A stretch of 64,000 nt of DNA from Isoetes taiwanensis. Its lineage: Eukaryota > Streptophyta > Lycopodiopsida > Isoetales > Isoetaceae. Numbering within the stretch: position 1 is the stretch's first letter; every line of letters begins with the position of its first letter. The translations under genes and the position numbers were made by a program. A model generated the notes under the pieces. It did not search any database, was not told where the DNA came from, and was given only the letters and a program-made list of their open reading frames with translations. Positions 35,994 through 47,234 of this stretch are shown here, piece after piece. The stretch lies in the NCBI GenBank assembly GCA_021234155.1, contig JAJEKV010000014.1, positions 10,001,563 to 10,065,562 of the forward strand. Reading direction: 5' to 3'.

Positions 35994-38410
35994 TGTTGCC
36001 CTGCTATGGCAACATGGCAAGGTGCCATCAAATCTTATTCATGTTGCAGGAAAAAGGAAGACACTATGTTGAAGAACCAAGTGAAGACATTGAACTGGAA
36101 TCAAGGTCACACATTGAGAGGATCTAAGCATCTAGAAGTTTGGAAGACCCCTATGAAGTTTGCAAGCTATGAAGTGGTATCTTTTCTCCTTCATGTTGTC
36201 ATTTCTATTCCACTCCCTCACATCTACCTCATTTCCAACATACCATCACCCTATACCATTATGCATCTCACACATAGCCTTTTGTTCCATAGTTGACCTA
36301 CCACTACCTAAGGCACATTTTCAAAAAGTTGTTACACCAAAAAGATTGCCTAAGCATCAAGTTTTATATCATCATTTTTCATCACACCATTCCATTATCA
36401 CACACTTCACACCAAGTGGCTAAAGCCAAAAAGCATTTTATGCTAGCCAAAATACAAAAAAGGGAAGGAAAAGCTAAACACGAGCTCTAAGTGACATGGC
36501 ATGATGACTAGATACACATGTCATCACTTACAAAGCCACTTTGGTCCACTCATCAATTGCCACTTCCATATGTCATCCACCAAGTTGCCACCTAAGCAAC
36601 AAGTGTCCACATCATCACATCACTCCACACCATTACATCACTCAACATCATTACATCATTCCACATCATCACATCACCTTACATCATCAAATGATGACTA
36701 GGCAAGTTTTGACCAAACCCAAAAAGTTGGTCAACCATAAGATTGAAATGCTTGGAAAATGAGCCTATTAGCCTTGTTCTTCCTCCTTGCCACCTCATTC
36801 TAAACCTATTGCCAAAAATCATTTTGACTAAGGGAAAAGATGGTTACCAACCCTTAAGTGCCACATCATCATCATTTTTGCCACCTCACCAAGTCCCATG
36901 CCTATTCACTCCATTTATTTTTCCCACAAAAAAATCAAAGTATTGCATTTGAAAATTTGATGATACCACCTGGTAGCCCTCATGAAATCATGCCACGTGG
37001 CACAAACATTTTTGAAAAAAGAGTTTATATTGACCTTCTAAATGACTTCCTTGGGAAATGTGCCTCATTTAAAAAAATGGTAAAACCTACCTACATCTAC
37101 CCCCATCTATCTACCCTCTCATCCCTCGCCAAGTGGCGTCCCCCGGCATGCCAAGTCTAAACACGAGCCGAGCTTGGCGTGGGAGGAGACCACGTAATCA
37201 ATAAACAGAGAAATGGATCTCAGTATTTATACCTTGGCCCATTTTTTTTCATTCGGGCTGTGGGATAATTGTTCGAGAAAAACTCCAGAACCCTAAAATT
37301 TAACTTGCCAAGAACACTTTTTTTCTTCGATCGAACTGAGCAATCATTGCATTGGCTGACTATTTTGTCCTGCTGCACACAAAGAAACACCTAAACCGAC
37401 CAGAATCATAGCCAAGACTCTGAATTTGCCAAGATCCGGCCGGAAACAGAGATTTTAAAAAGGGGTTTTGTTCGACAGTAAAAATGGTGGGCTTTTGCGC
37501 GATTCGAAGATGAAGTACCTGAAGAGTGAAGTCGGAATTGATGCTGAGAGATCCTCCTGCCTTAAGAAATCAGTCTTGAGGCATATTATGATCAATTTGT
37601 ATCCAAAAAATTCATGATTTGTGTGTTTTTAGAGATGTCCTGTTGATTGATCATCTTGATCATTAACATGATATCAAATGTGATGACTCTGATTCCAGTT
37701 GAATGAAAATCTGACCTTGGAAAATATCATTTGTAGCATTTGCATCTGAATTAACTTGAAAAATAAAAAGAAAAAACTACATATCTGTATCTGGTTGCAT
37801 CCGAGGCTCTAGTTGCATTTAGTACAATCGTTTGGGAAAGGAAAAGTTAAAAAAGTAAAAAAAAAGGGGGGAAAGATCAATCTCCTAATGTTTCAAAGTC
37901 TGTCTCATTCTTTCTATAGATATTAGATGCTTAGACATGTTTTTAAATCACACACTGAATTTTTGACCTTGGAAATAGCATGCACTTATTGTGCAGGTCC
38001 CGTGTTCACTGTCAAAATTTAGTTGGATCAAAAATTCATCATCGTTTTCATTTGGCAAAATTTAGTGCACTGTCCAGTCCATTGACTAGTTTCTGACTTA
38101 GTCAAGAATCAATATTCCTCACCAACTGTGGAGATTCTTTGCATAGACTTTCTACAACACTTTTTTCACATATCATTGTATCATGCTATGCTTACTTGGG
38201 TTCAAAATGTCGAGTGCATTGGTTTCTGTGCCTGTTAGAACAAGACTAGCTTTTTTTGCTTTAGGGAAACTAGTGAAATCTTGTTTTCTGGAGGTCTAAA
38301 CACAGATATTCCAACACAGAGTGATCACCTCAAGTGATCTGGAGGTCCTAGACCAAGATTATTACTTCTTTGACCTGAGGTTGGTGGTTTAGCCAGGTTT
38401 GCCATCAACA
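35994..38410 (+). repeat. 5' LTR of the gypsy element
   Basis: It begins TGTTGCCCTGCTATGGCAAC and ends GGTTTGCCATCAACA. A TATA-like TATTTATA at 37224-37231 probably marks the transcription start region. The U3 part has dense CATCATCACATCACT-type tracts. Confidence 0.92.
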
Positions 38411-38413
38411 TTT

Positions 38414-38432
38414 TGGAGGTCCTACCGAGATT
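38414..38432 (+). other. Primer-binding site of the gypsy element (tRNA-Gln type)
   Basis: TGGAGGTCCTACCGAGATT begins 3 nt after the 5' LTR. Its complement, AATCTCGGTAGGACCTCCA, matches the 3' end of plant tRNA-Gln as I remember it, with at most one or two differences. This assignment should be checked against a tRNA set. Confidence 0.65.
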
Positions 38433-38450
38433 TCCACCTGGTTTTCGATC

Positions 38451-39725
38451 ATGGCTCCTAGAGGAAGAAGTGAACAACAAGAAGCCCCAGAATCATTGGA
38501 ACCACAAGGAGTACCTGTTGCAACTGTGGTGCAGCCAAATTGTGCAATCCCACAGTATTTTGAGCTAAGTTTGCCCATTACTCCACTCATATTTGAACCA
38601 ACTATGAATGCTAACCATTTTCTGAAAGTATTTGATGAATATTATAGAGATTATGGTTGTAAAAAGGGCTGTAGATTCTCCGAGTTTAAGAGATGCATGA
38701 AATCAGATGAGGCATATGCTTGGTGTGAGCATGTGACCTCAGTTATGGGTACTGATACATATGAGAGTCTTGTGCAGCAATTTTTGGCTAGGTTTGGCAA
38801 ACTATCTGCCCCTCAAGAGTTAGCAAATGAGCTACAAACTTTTTGCATAAGGGCAGGTGAAAGTATCAACCACTATGTGGAAAGGTTTAGTGCATACTTG
38901 AGAAAATGCCAAAAGAGTCAGGTACCTACTCCCACACTCTATTTCGTGGCTGCTTTCATTAAAGGACTGTCACCAAGGCCTAAGGTGCACAGAAAGATGC
39001 TAAAGATTCAAAATCAGGAAGGTTTTGATACCATACACAAGGCTTTTGAAAAGGCAACTAAAATCTCTAATGATATGTCTTTTTTACCTGATAATCATGT
39101 AAACCATTGTGCTGACCCTTTTTATCCAGATTATGAGCAGGAGTATGAACATGTGCCTGTATATGCAGTGCAAAAAGAAAGAAGAAAATCCAAAGATGAA
39201 GAAGCTACACCTAAAATCAGTGAATCCAAGAGTGAGATGGCCAAAATGTCTGAGACCATTGCAGAGCTAACCAAACAACTTTTGGAGTTGAAGAACATCA
39301 AAAAAACTTATCCTCCTTGTGCACATTGTTTCAAAGATACTCATCCTTCTGATATTTGCTATTACAGGGCATGCTTGAAATGTGGTAAGAAAGGTCATTT
39401 TGGAAAGATCTGCCCTGTGTGCAATTTCTGCAAGGAAATAGGTCATCTTGAGGACAAATGTTTTGTTAAAGAATACTTTGACAAGCAGGACAAAGGCAAG
39501 AAATTGGAGGGAACATCTGCCATTAGGTTTGTAGAGGAATATGAGGAGCAGGAAGAGATCATGGTGGTGCAAACAAGAAAAATGGTGGAAAGTGGAACAC
39601 CTGCAGATAAAGGTATGAGCAAGAACATTCCTGTCAACAAAGAAGTTCAGGTGATAGCTCCACCTCCTTTTGAGAAGTTTAATAAAAAGGACAAAGAGTT
39701 AGATGAGCTAGATATGATCCTATAA
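38451..39725 (+). CDS. Gypsy gag (capsid and nucleocapsid), 424 aa
   Basis: The ATG at 38451 lies 19 nt after the primer-binding site. Residues about 55-210 form a retrotransposon gag (capsid) domain, with FDEYYRDYGCKKGC, LVQQFLARFGKLS and FIKGLSPRPKVHRKML. The C-terminal part has three consecutive CX2CX4HX4C zinc knuckles (CAHCFKDTHPSDIC, CLKCGKKGHFGKIC, CNFCKEIGHLEDKC; about residues 290-339). The product would package element RNA into virus-like particles. The frame ends in TAA but stays open in the same frame beyond it into protease, so gag and pol are separated by a single in-frame stop. Confidence 0.88.
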   Translation: MAPRGRSEQQEAPESLEPQGVPVATVVQPNCAIPQYFELSLPITPLIFEPTMNANHFLKVFDEYYRDYGCKKGCRFSEFKRCMKSDEAYAWCEHVTSVMGTDTYESLVQQFLARFGKLSAPQELANELQTFCIRAGESINHYVERFSAYLRKCQKSQVPTPTLYFVAAFIKGLSPRPKVHRKMLKIQNQEGFDTIHKAFEKATKISNDMSFLPDNHVNHCADPFYPDYEQEYEHVPVYAVQKERRKSKDEEATPKISESKSEMAKMSETIAELTKQLLELKNIKKTYPPCAHCFKDTHPSDICYYRACLKCGKKGHFGKICPVCNFCKEIGHLEDKCFVKEYFDKQDKGKKLEGTSAIRFVEEYEEQEEIMVVQTRKMVESGTPADKGMSKNIPVNKEVQVIAPPPFEKFNKKDKELDELDMIL

Positions 39726-40386
39726 AGTTCTAAAGTAAGCATAGATCTCCTCACGCTTCTCAGAATTGCACCTAGCTATAGAGAGAAAATATTGAGGTCT
39801 AATAATGTTGAACAAATTTCATTTGCTGATGTGCATGAGACAGAGAAGGTTATATTAACTCAAGAAGAAAAAGATCCAGGTGCCTTCACTTGCTCAGCTA
39901 GTTTAGGTAACTTGCATTTATCTAGGGTCTTGCTAGATGGAGGCTCTCCACTAAATGTCATGCCTCAAAGATGTAATGAAGAAATGTGGTCTTCTTTGTC
40001 ACTCAACCATCACCGTCATATTAAGGTCATTCTCCAATGCTAAGATAAAACCCATAGGACTAGTGACAAAGGTGCCAATAGAAATTGAAGGTATAATTGT
40101 TGAGGCCAGTTTCATAGTTGTGGCTTTTGAAGATAATTGTGATGTGACTGACATATATGACTTGTTGTTGGGAAGGAGATGGTTATCCACTGTAGATGCT
40201 AGACCTGTCTGGTCCAAAGGGCAGTGTACCATTTCAAATGGAGCAAGAACTGTAACTCTATACAACAAAACAGGTGATGCTAATCTGTACAACTTTATAG
40301 AACAAGACATGTTGATTGAAGATGAGCCAGGTGTGTTAAAATGCGTTTCGCTTTTGCAAACCAATAGAAATCATACCTACATTTAG
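39726..40386 (+). pseudogene. Gypsy protease region, frameshifted
   Basis: Right after the gag stop, the same frame continues through LRIAPSYREKIL and EEKDPGAFTCSASLG to LLDGGSPLNVMP, the retropepsin active site in the DGGS form common in plant gypsy elements. Near 39990 the frame shifts, and the domain continues in another frame with KIKPIGLVTKVPIEIEGI and YDLLLGRRWL, the usual C-terminal protease motif. At least two indels disrupt it. Confidence 0.75.
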
Positions 40387-40397
40387 GTGACCTTGGC

Positions 40398-41588
40398 ATG
40401 GAAGCAAATCTCAATAAAGGTGTGTTGTGGTTTGATGGAGGGATTTCAATCAAATTGAATATAGCATCTTCTGCAGCTGTGATCAGAAACTGTGCCAATA
40501 AACTCTTATCCAAAGTTGGTAGAGTGCATGAAGGAATCACTTCAAATATGGCCGAATATAAGGCACTCATAGCTGGCTTAGAAGAATCTTTGGCTTTAGG
40601 TTTGACTGACGTATCTATCTTTGGTGATTCTCAATTGATATGCACAAAGCAGTCCGGAGAATATCAGACCAAAAACCAAGACATGTCAGAGCTCAAAGAA
40701 AGGGTACTGCAACTTCTAAGCAAGTTCAAGGCTTGGGAGATCAAACATATACCTAGGGAGGAGAATTGTGAAGCAGATGCACTTTGCAGAACCGTGCTCC
40801 TTGACTATTTGGCTGAGGGAGCTATAAATGAAGATGAATTGAACAAAGAAGATGCAACACAACTTTATCCTATTCTGGTGATAGATGCACAGCAGGAGAA
40901 AGAGGTAAAAGAGTTAACCATCAACAAAAATGGACAGGTAAGAACACTTTTCCTTGGAGATCTTTTTGATAGCAAAGATGAGGCTTCCTTAAAAATTTTC
41001 TTTGAGAACTGGAAAGATGTATTTGCCTGGGATTACACAGAATTAGTAGGAGTGAGGACTGATATCTGTGAATTTGAAATAAAGATAAAAGAAAATGCTA
41101 AACCTGTAATGCAAAAACTCAGAAGAATAAATGCATCACTGCTTACCTTGATCAGAGAGGAATTATTGAAGATGAAAGAAGCTGAGGTTATTAAAGAGAT
41201 AACAAATCCTGACTGGCTGTCTTGCATTGTTCCAGTAGAAAAGAAGAATAAGAGCATTAGGATTTGTATAGATTACAGGGATCTAAACAAGGCCACTATT
41301 AAAGATTGTTATCCATTACCATTTCTAGAAGAAGTGTTACATGCAACTGCAGGGAAAGAAATATACTCTTTTCTAGACGGATTTTCAGGTTTCAATCAAA
41401 TCAAGATAAAAGAGGCAGATCAAGCTAAGACCTCTTTCATAACCCCTTGGGGTACCTTTGCCATGATGAAAATGCCATTTGGCTTGATGAATGCATCTGC
41501 TACCTTTCAAAGAGCAATGGATTTCAAAGCATGCCTATGTCAAACTTTAGAGTTTTCTTGGATGATCTATGCCTGGGAACTTCTCTAA
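40398..41588 (+). CDS. Gypsy pol: archaeal-type RNase H plus N-terminal reverse transcriptase
   Basis: Residues about 1-135 are an archaeal-type RNase H with all four metal ligands visible: D in WFDGG, E in MAEYKALI, D in FGDSQLI and D in EADAL. RT follows from about residue 215, with VEKKNKSIRICIDYRDLNKA, YSFLDGFSGFNQIKI and MPFGLMNASATFQRAMD. The frame is lost near 41525, before the catalytic YVDD-equivalent block, which continues in the next frame at 41447-42253. The RNase H placed before RT, rather than after it, is noteworthy. This is one part of a broken polyprotein. Confidence 0.85.
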   Translation: MEANLNKGVLWFDGGISIKLNIASSAAVIRNCANKLLSKVGRVHEGITSNMAEYKALIAGLEESLALGLTDVSIFGDSQLICTKQSGEYQTKNQDMSELKERVLQLLSKFKAWEIKHIPREENCEADALCRTVLLDYLAEGAINEDELNKEDATQLYPILVIDAQQEKEVKELTINKNGQVRTLFLGDLFDSKDEASLKIFFENWKDVFAWDYTELVGVRTDICEFEIKIKENAKPVMQKLRRINASLLTLIREELLKMKEAEVIKEITNPDWLSCIVPVEKKNKSIRICIDYRDLNKATIKDCYPLPFLEEVLHATAGKEIYSFLDGFSGFNQIKIKEADQAKTSFITPWGTFAMMKMPFGLMNASATFQRAMDFKACLCQTLEFSWMIYAWELL

Positions 41589-42240
41589 CCAAACACATGG
41601 AGTTGCTGACAATGACAATGGAGTTGTGCAGGAATGGTGGAGTGTGTTTGAATCCAAAGAAGTGTGTATTTCTCTGTTCTAAAGGCGAATTGCTAGGTCA
41701 TGAGGTATCTACTCAAGGGATCAAAGTATCTGAAGGAAAAATGGAGGCTTTGAAGAAATTAGCTCCACCTAAAACCCTAAAACAGGTGAAGAGTTTCATG
41801 GGCTTGACAAGTTTTTTGAGAATGTATGTGCCTAACTTTTCACACATGATAAGTCCTTTGGCAGCTCTGACACGTGTTGGCAAGTATAATAAGAGTGAGA
41901 GCAGATTTATTGCAATAGAATGGACAGATGAATGCCAAGCTGCATTTGACCTGTTGATAACTTCCATATGCCAATCAGAGATTTTGAAACCACCAGACTT
42001 TGCTCAACCATTTCAGGCATATACCAGTGTCACTAGCAAAGCTGTAGGCATAGCACTCATGCAGAAACATGGGATAATATATTTTGCCAGCAAAATTTGG
42101 TCTGATGCTGAGAACAGATACCCTAGAATGGAAAAAAGTGCAGCTGGAATAATGTTTTTTCTGCAAAGGCTTGGTCATATAGTTCAACACAATGAGGTGA
42201 AAGTAATGATACATCAAAATCCTATTCCCATCTTTGTTCG
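41520..42240 (+). pseudogene. Gypsy RT C-terminus and degenerate RNase H
   Basis: It continues RT in a second frame with NFRVFLDDL (catalytic FLDD), NPKKCVFL, GHEVSTQGIKVS and VKSFMGLTSFLRMYVPNFS. The gypsy RNase H follows but reads AYTSVTSKAVGIALMQ where active enzymes have YTDAS, and VMIHQNPI where they have TDH. Both of those Asp ligands are lost, so this domain should be catalytically dead and may only have a structural (connection-like) role. Confidence 0.8.
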
Positions 42241-43560
42241 AAAACTCGAGTAAGGCTAAATTATGTAGATGGGCATGCAAGATCACGGGATTACAATTTA
42301 AAGGTTAGCACTGTCAAAACAATTAAGAGTCCTAGTGATTATTTGACCAATAAGGTGTTTGAGTTTGAGGATTTTAATGGTTTAAGTACTGATGAAGTGT
42401 GTGACATTGCTACTAACCTTGTGCTATCTAGTAAGATGCAAGAGGACTGGCAGGATGAAATCATCAAGTTTCTCAAACATGAAGAGGCACCAGAAAACTT
42501 TACAAGCAGTCAGTTGAGAAGATTCAAAGAAAAAGCAAAAACATACAGAATGATTGGAGAGGTATTATGTAAGATTGATCAATCTGGTGTTCTACTAAGG
42601 TGTGTTGATAGGTCAGAAGCTGAGTTGATTCTAGAAGCTTGCCATGAAGGAATTTGTGGAGGCCATTATGCAGCTGATACAACTGCAAAGAAGATACTCA
42701 GGTCTGGATATTACTGGCCCAGCTTGTTTAAAGATTGTTATGAGACTATCAGGAGATGCCATAAATGCCAGATACATGGAAAAAGAATTCTTCAGCCTGC
42801 TGCCTTGACTAGCATCACGTCTCCAGGTCCATTCCAAACTTGGGGACTAGACTTCATAGGGCCTATACATCCAAATTCTCCCTCTCAGCATGAATACATA
42901 CTAGTGGCAACAGATTTTTTCACCAAATGGGCAGAAGCTGTCCCATTAAGACAAGCAAATGCTTTAACAACTACTAGGTTCCTCCATGAAAACATTTGCA
43001 CTAGATTTGGTATTCCTCTGAAAATAGTTTCTGACAGAGGCACACAGTTCATAAATGATGTGATCAGCAACCTCCTAAAAACCTTGAAAGTAAAGCATGT
43101 GAAAAGCTCAGCATACTACCCTCAGGGCAATGGCCAAGCTGAATCCACCAACAAAGTTCTAAAAGGTATTCTCAAGAAGACAATAGAGGTACATAAAAAG
43201 GATTGGCACCTTAAATTGCATGATGCACTTTGGGCATATAGAACTACAGTTAAAAATGCTACTAATCATACTCCTTTTGCTCTTGTCTATGGTGTTGAGG
43301 CTGTTGTTCCAGTGGAACTAGAGTTGCCTTCCTTAAGGTTAGCTCTAAAGATTCAAATGCAGATGGAGGAAGCATACAAAGATAGGTTTGATAGGTTGCT
43401 CCATCTAGAAGAAGAGAGATTTGAAGCAGAGAATGCCATCTTGCTGAAGAAGGCAAAAGATGCAACAGCATTCAAAGCCATTCACAAATTGCAAGGAAGT
43501 TTCAAAGAGGGGGAACATACAAAATCTGTGGACAAGCAGGTACAAACTCTTACTTCCTAG
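42238..43560 (+). CDS. Gypsy integrase region
   Basis: The frame is open from about 42238 (RVRLNYVDGHARSRDY) with no required ATG, so it is the end of pol after another frameshift. The zinc-binding HHCC domain reads HEGICGGHYAADTTAKK and CHKCQIHG. The catalytic core has D in WGLDFIGPI, D in IVSDRGTQF and E in QAESTNKVLKG, giving a complete DDE triad. The C-terminal part includes HTPFALVYGVEAVVPVELEL. The expected role is insertion of the element's DNA with 5-bp duplications, as seen for this copy. Confidence 0.87.
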   Translation, partial: SKTRVRLNYVDGHARSRDYNLKVSTVKTIKSPSDYLTNKVFEFEDFNGLSTDEVCDIATNLVLSSKMQEDWQDEIIKFLKHEEAPENFTSSQLRRFKEKAKTYRMIGEVLCKIDQSGVLLRCVDRSEAELILEACHEGICGGHYAADTTAKKILRSGYYWPSLFKDCYETIRRCHKCQIHGKRILQPAALTSITSPGPFQTWGLDFIGPIHPNSPSQHEYILVATDFFTKWAEAVPLRQANALTTTRFLHENICTRFGIPLKIVSDRGTQFINDVISNLLKTLKVKHVKSSAYYPQGNGQAESTNKVLKGILKKTIEVHKKDWHLKLHDALWAYRTTVKNATNHTPFALVYGVEAVVPVELELPSLRLALKIQMQMEEAYKDRFDRLLHLEEERFEAENAILLKKAKDATAFKAIHKLQGSFKEGEHTKSVDKQVQTLTS

Positions 43561-43721
43561 AAGATATCACAACAGGACAGCAGCTCATGAACCCTATTAA
43601 CATATTACATCTAAAAAGATATTGGCAACAACATATTTGTATGAGTTTGTTTGAATAGAATAGCCATTTGGATAGTTAGCCACTTAAATTATTAGAGATA
43701 CTAGCTTTAAAATTAAGAGGC

Positions 43722-43984
43722 ATGTTCCTTAAAGATGTGGATGCTTGTGCTCTTTTGATGTTATTTTGAAATTACTTTCATAAAATAAAAAAAAGAGAAA
43801 AAAAGGAAAAAAGAGAAAATAGGTTTTAACTTTGATATCTTCTGTGTATTTATGTTCCTTAAAGATGTAGATGCTTGTGCTCTTTTGATGTTATTTTGAA
43901 ATTACTTTCATAAAATAAAAAAAAAAAAAGAGAAAAAAGGAAAAAAGAGAAAATAGGTTTTAACTTTGATATCTTGTGTGTATT
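43722..43984 (+). repeat. 130-bp tandem duplication in gypsy 3' non-coding region
   Basis: Two copies with a period of 130 bp begin ATGTTCCTTAAAGATGT, share a long A/G-rich tract, and end TTTTAACTTTGATATCTT. They differ mainly in poly(A) length. Confidence 0.85.
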
Positions 43985-44716
43985 ATGATGTTGCAGGTTG
44001 AGTTCACAGTCATGAAAGCATAGGAGGAGTTGTTTTCTAACATATGTAGAACTTGTCATGACAGGTTCACCAGTCTGAATAATCTCCACCTGAGCAAATA
44101 GTTGCCCTCCAATTCATATCAGCCAGAATTCTTCACTGATGCAGGATCCCAAACAGCTAAACATTACTACAATTAGCTGGGAGAACGTGGTACTAACATT
44201 ATATTTTTTCCACACTTGCAGGTTCACCTGATACATTCCATTCATTTTCATCTGCCTTTGTTCCATTCTCATCTAGCCCTTGCTTCCCAAATCATTTTCA
44301 AAAAAGAGAACTGACCTCCTACCTTCCATAGCCTTCCATAGAGGTGGCTTAAGTCTCAAAAAATTCCCAACTCAAGTCTCTGTTCCTGCTCCATACATCT
44401 TTCAAATGAAGTCAAGCAAGTCAAGTCAAGTCACTAGTCAAATCACTCTCAAGACAAGTCACTATTCCAGCTCCATACAAACACCCTTGAAGACATTCAC
44501 TCAAGCATCATTCACATCACCATATCCATCTGCACAGATTTTCTCCAATACCATTTCCATTTTTTCTTTCTTACATCACCTTTTGCTGCCCATATTCTCA
44601 AGTTTTTTCATTCTCTTGCACGACCACCATCACGCTTTTGTCACATTCCATTCTCTGTTTTTTTTTCACTCACAAGGCTGAGGGGACCAGCCATTCCTTT
44701 TCTTTGTTTAGCATGA
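43985..44716 (+). other. Gypsy 3' non-coding region with polypurine tract candidate
   Basis: No conserved coding sequence was seen between integrase and the 3' LTR. The best purine run, AAGGCTGAGGGGA, is about 30 bp before the LTR rather than adjacent to it, so the true polypurine tract is uncertain. Confidence 0.4.
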
Positions 44717-47150
44717 TGTTGCCCTGCTATGGCAACATGGCAAGGTGCCATCAAATCTTATTCATGTTGCAGGAAAAAGGAAGACACTATGTTGAAGAAC
44801 CAAGTGAAGACATTAACTGGAATCAAGGTCACACATTGAGAGGATCTAAGCATCTAGAAGTTTGGAAGACCCCTATGAAGTTTGCAAGCTATGAAGTGGT
44901 ATCTTTTCTCCTTCATGTTGTCATTTCTATTCCACTCCCTCACATCTACCTCATTTCCAACATACCATCACCCTATACCATTATGCATCTCACACATAGC
45001 CTTTTGTTCCATAGTTGACCTACCACTACCTAAGGCACATTTTCAAAAAGTTGTTACACCAAAAAGATTGCCTAAGCATCAAGTTTTATATCATCATTTT
45101 TCATCACACCATTCCATTATCACACACTTCACACCAAGTGGCTAAAGCCAAAAAGCATTTTATGCTAGCCAAAATACAAAAAGGGAAGGAAAAGCTAAAC
45201 ACGAAGTTTGCCTAGTCACCACCTCTAAGTGACATGGCATGATGACTAGATACACATGTCATCACTTACAAAGCCACTTTGGCCCACTCATCAATTGCCA
45301 CTTCCATATGTCATCCACCAAGTTGCCACCTAAGCAACAAGTGTCCACATCATCACATCACTCCACACCATTACATCACTCAACATCATTACATCATTCC
45401 ACATCATCACATCACCTTACATCATCAAATGATGACTAGGCAAGTTTTGACCAAACCCAAAAAGTTGGTCAACCATAAGATTGAAATGCTTGGAAAATGA
45501 GCCTATTAGCCTTGTTCTTCCTCCTTGCCACCTCATTCTAAACCTATTGCCAAAAATCATTTTGACTAAGGGAAAAGATGGTTACCAACCCTTAAGTGCC
45601 ACATCATCATCATTTTTGCCACCTCACCAAGTCCCATGCCTACTCACTCCATTTATTTTTCCCACAAAAAAATCAAAGTATTGCATTTGAAAATTTGATG
45701 ATACCACCTGGTAGCCCTCATGAAATCATGCCACGTGGCACAAACATTTTTGAAAAAAGAGTTTATATTGACCTTCTAAATGACTTCCTTGGGAAAGTGC
45801 CTCATTTAAAAAAATGGTAAAACCTACCTACATCTACCCCCCCATCTATCTACCCTCTCATCCTCTGCCAAGTGGCGTCCCCCCTGGCATGCCAAGTCGA
45901 AACACGAGCCGAGCTTGGCGTGGGAGGAGACCACGTAATCAATAAACAGAGAAATGGATCTGTATTTATACCTTGGCCCATTTTTTCATTCAGGCCTGTG
46001 GGATAATTGTTCCTGAGAAAAACTCCGAACCCTAAAATTTAACTTGCCAAGAACCTGTTTTTTCTTCGATCGAACTGAGCAATCATTGCATTGGCTGACT
46101 ATTTTGTCCTGCTGCACACAAAGAAACACCTAAACCGACCAGAATCATAGCCAAGACTCTGAATTTGCCAAGATCCGGCCGGAAACAGAGATTTTAAAAA
46201 GGGGTTTTGTTCGACAGTAAAAATGGTGGCCTTTTGCGCGATTCGAAGACGAAGTACCTGAAGAATGAAGTCGGAATTGATGCTGAGAGATCCTCCTGCC
46301 TTAAGAAATCAGTCTTGAGGCATATTATGATCAATTTGTATCCAAAAAATTCATGATTTGTGTGTTTTTAGAGATGTCCTGTTGATTGATCATCTTGATC
46401 ATTAACATGATATCAAATGTGATGACTCTGATTCCAGTTGAATGAAAATCTGACCTTGGAAAATATCATTTGTAGCATTTGCATCTGAATTAACTTGAAA
46501 AATAAAAAGAAAAAACTACATATCTGTATCTGGTTGCATCCGAGGCTCTAGTTGCATTTAGTACAATCGTTTGGGAAAGGAAAAGTTAAAAAAGTAAAAA
46601 AAAAGGGGGAAAGATCAATCTCCTAATGTTTCAAAAAGTCTGTCTCATTCTTTCTATAGATATTAGATGCTTAGACATGTTTTTAAATCACACACTGAAT
46701 TTTTGACCTTGGAAATAGCATGCACTTATTGTGCAGGTCCCGTGTTCACTGTCAAAATTTAGTTGGATCAAAAATTCATCATCGTTTTCATTTGGCAAAA
46801 TTTAGTGCACTGTCCAGTCCATTGACTAGTTTCTGACTTAGTCAAGAATCAATATTCCTCACCAACTGTGGAGATTCTTTGCATAGACTTTCTACAACAC
46901 TTTTTTCACATATCATTGTATCATGCTATGCTTACTTGGGTTCAAAATGTCGAGTGCATTGGTTTCTGTGCCTGTTAGAACAAGACTAGCTTTTTTGGCT
47001 TTAGGGAAACTAGTGAAATCTTGTTTTCTGGAGGTCTAAACACAGATATTCCAGCACAGAGTGATCACCTCAAGTGATCTGGAGGTCCTAGACCAAGATT
47101 ATTACTTCTTTGACCTGAGATTGGTGGTTTAGCCAGGTTTGCCATCAACA
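44717..47150 (+). repeat. 3' LTR of the gypsy element
   Basis: 2434 bp, nearly identical to 35994-38410 over its whole length, with a TATA-like TATTTATA near 45963. It is followed directly by the target duplication GCTAC. Confidence 0.92.
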
Positions 47151-47206
47151 GCTACTCAAGTTTAAATTTGTCTTAGAAGATTAATTTTCTTAAGAAAGTT
47201 GAGCAT

Positions 47207-47234
47207 TCATTAGGGCGGATTTGGGGTCTCAAAA
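47207..47234 (+). repeat. Left terminal inverted repeat of the 9.4-kb element
   Basis: About 28 bp match the right end in inverse, apart from one extra G. Scattered similarity (CCACGTCA, GCTTTGCGCCTC against TTTTCGCTCC) continues for about 70 bp more. Confidence 0.8.

Larger units (their letters stand above)
35994..47150 (+). mobile_element. Tat-like Ty3-gypsy LTR retrotransposon with two RNase H domains
   Basis: The element is complete: LTRs 35994-38410 and 44717-47150, both TGTTG...CAACA, flanked by the perfect 5-bp duplication GCTAC (35989-35993 and 47151-47155). The order is gag, protease, archaeal-type RNase H, reverse transcriptase, degenerate gypsy RNase H, integrase, then about 1.1 kb of non-coding sequence. 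The extra RNase H and long LTRs point to the Tat lineage. The LTRs are nearly identical apart from small indels (for example about 20 bp at 45203-45222 missing from the 5' copy), so the insertion is fairly recent, although pol already carries several frameshifts. Confidence 0.92.

Noticed and set aside
36006-37160. Several open frames in the gypsy LTR (His/Ser-rich)
   Set aside because: They arise from CATCAC-type tracts, occur in both LTRs, and are translated U3 sequence with no protein pattern.
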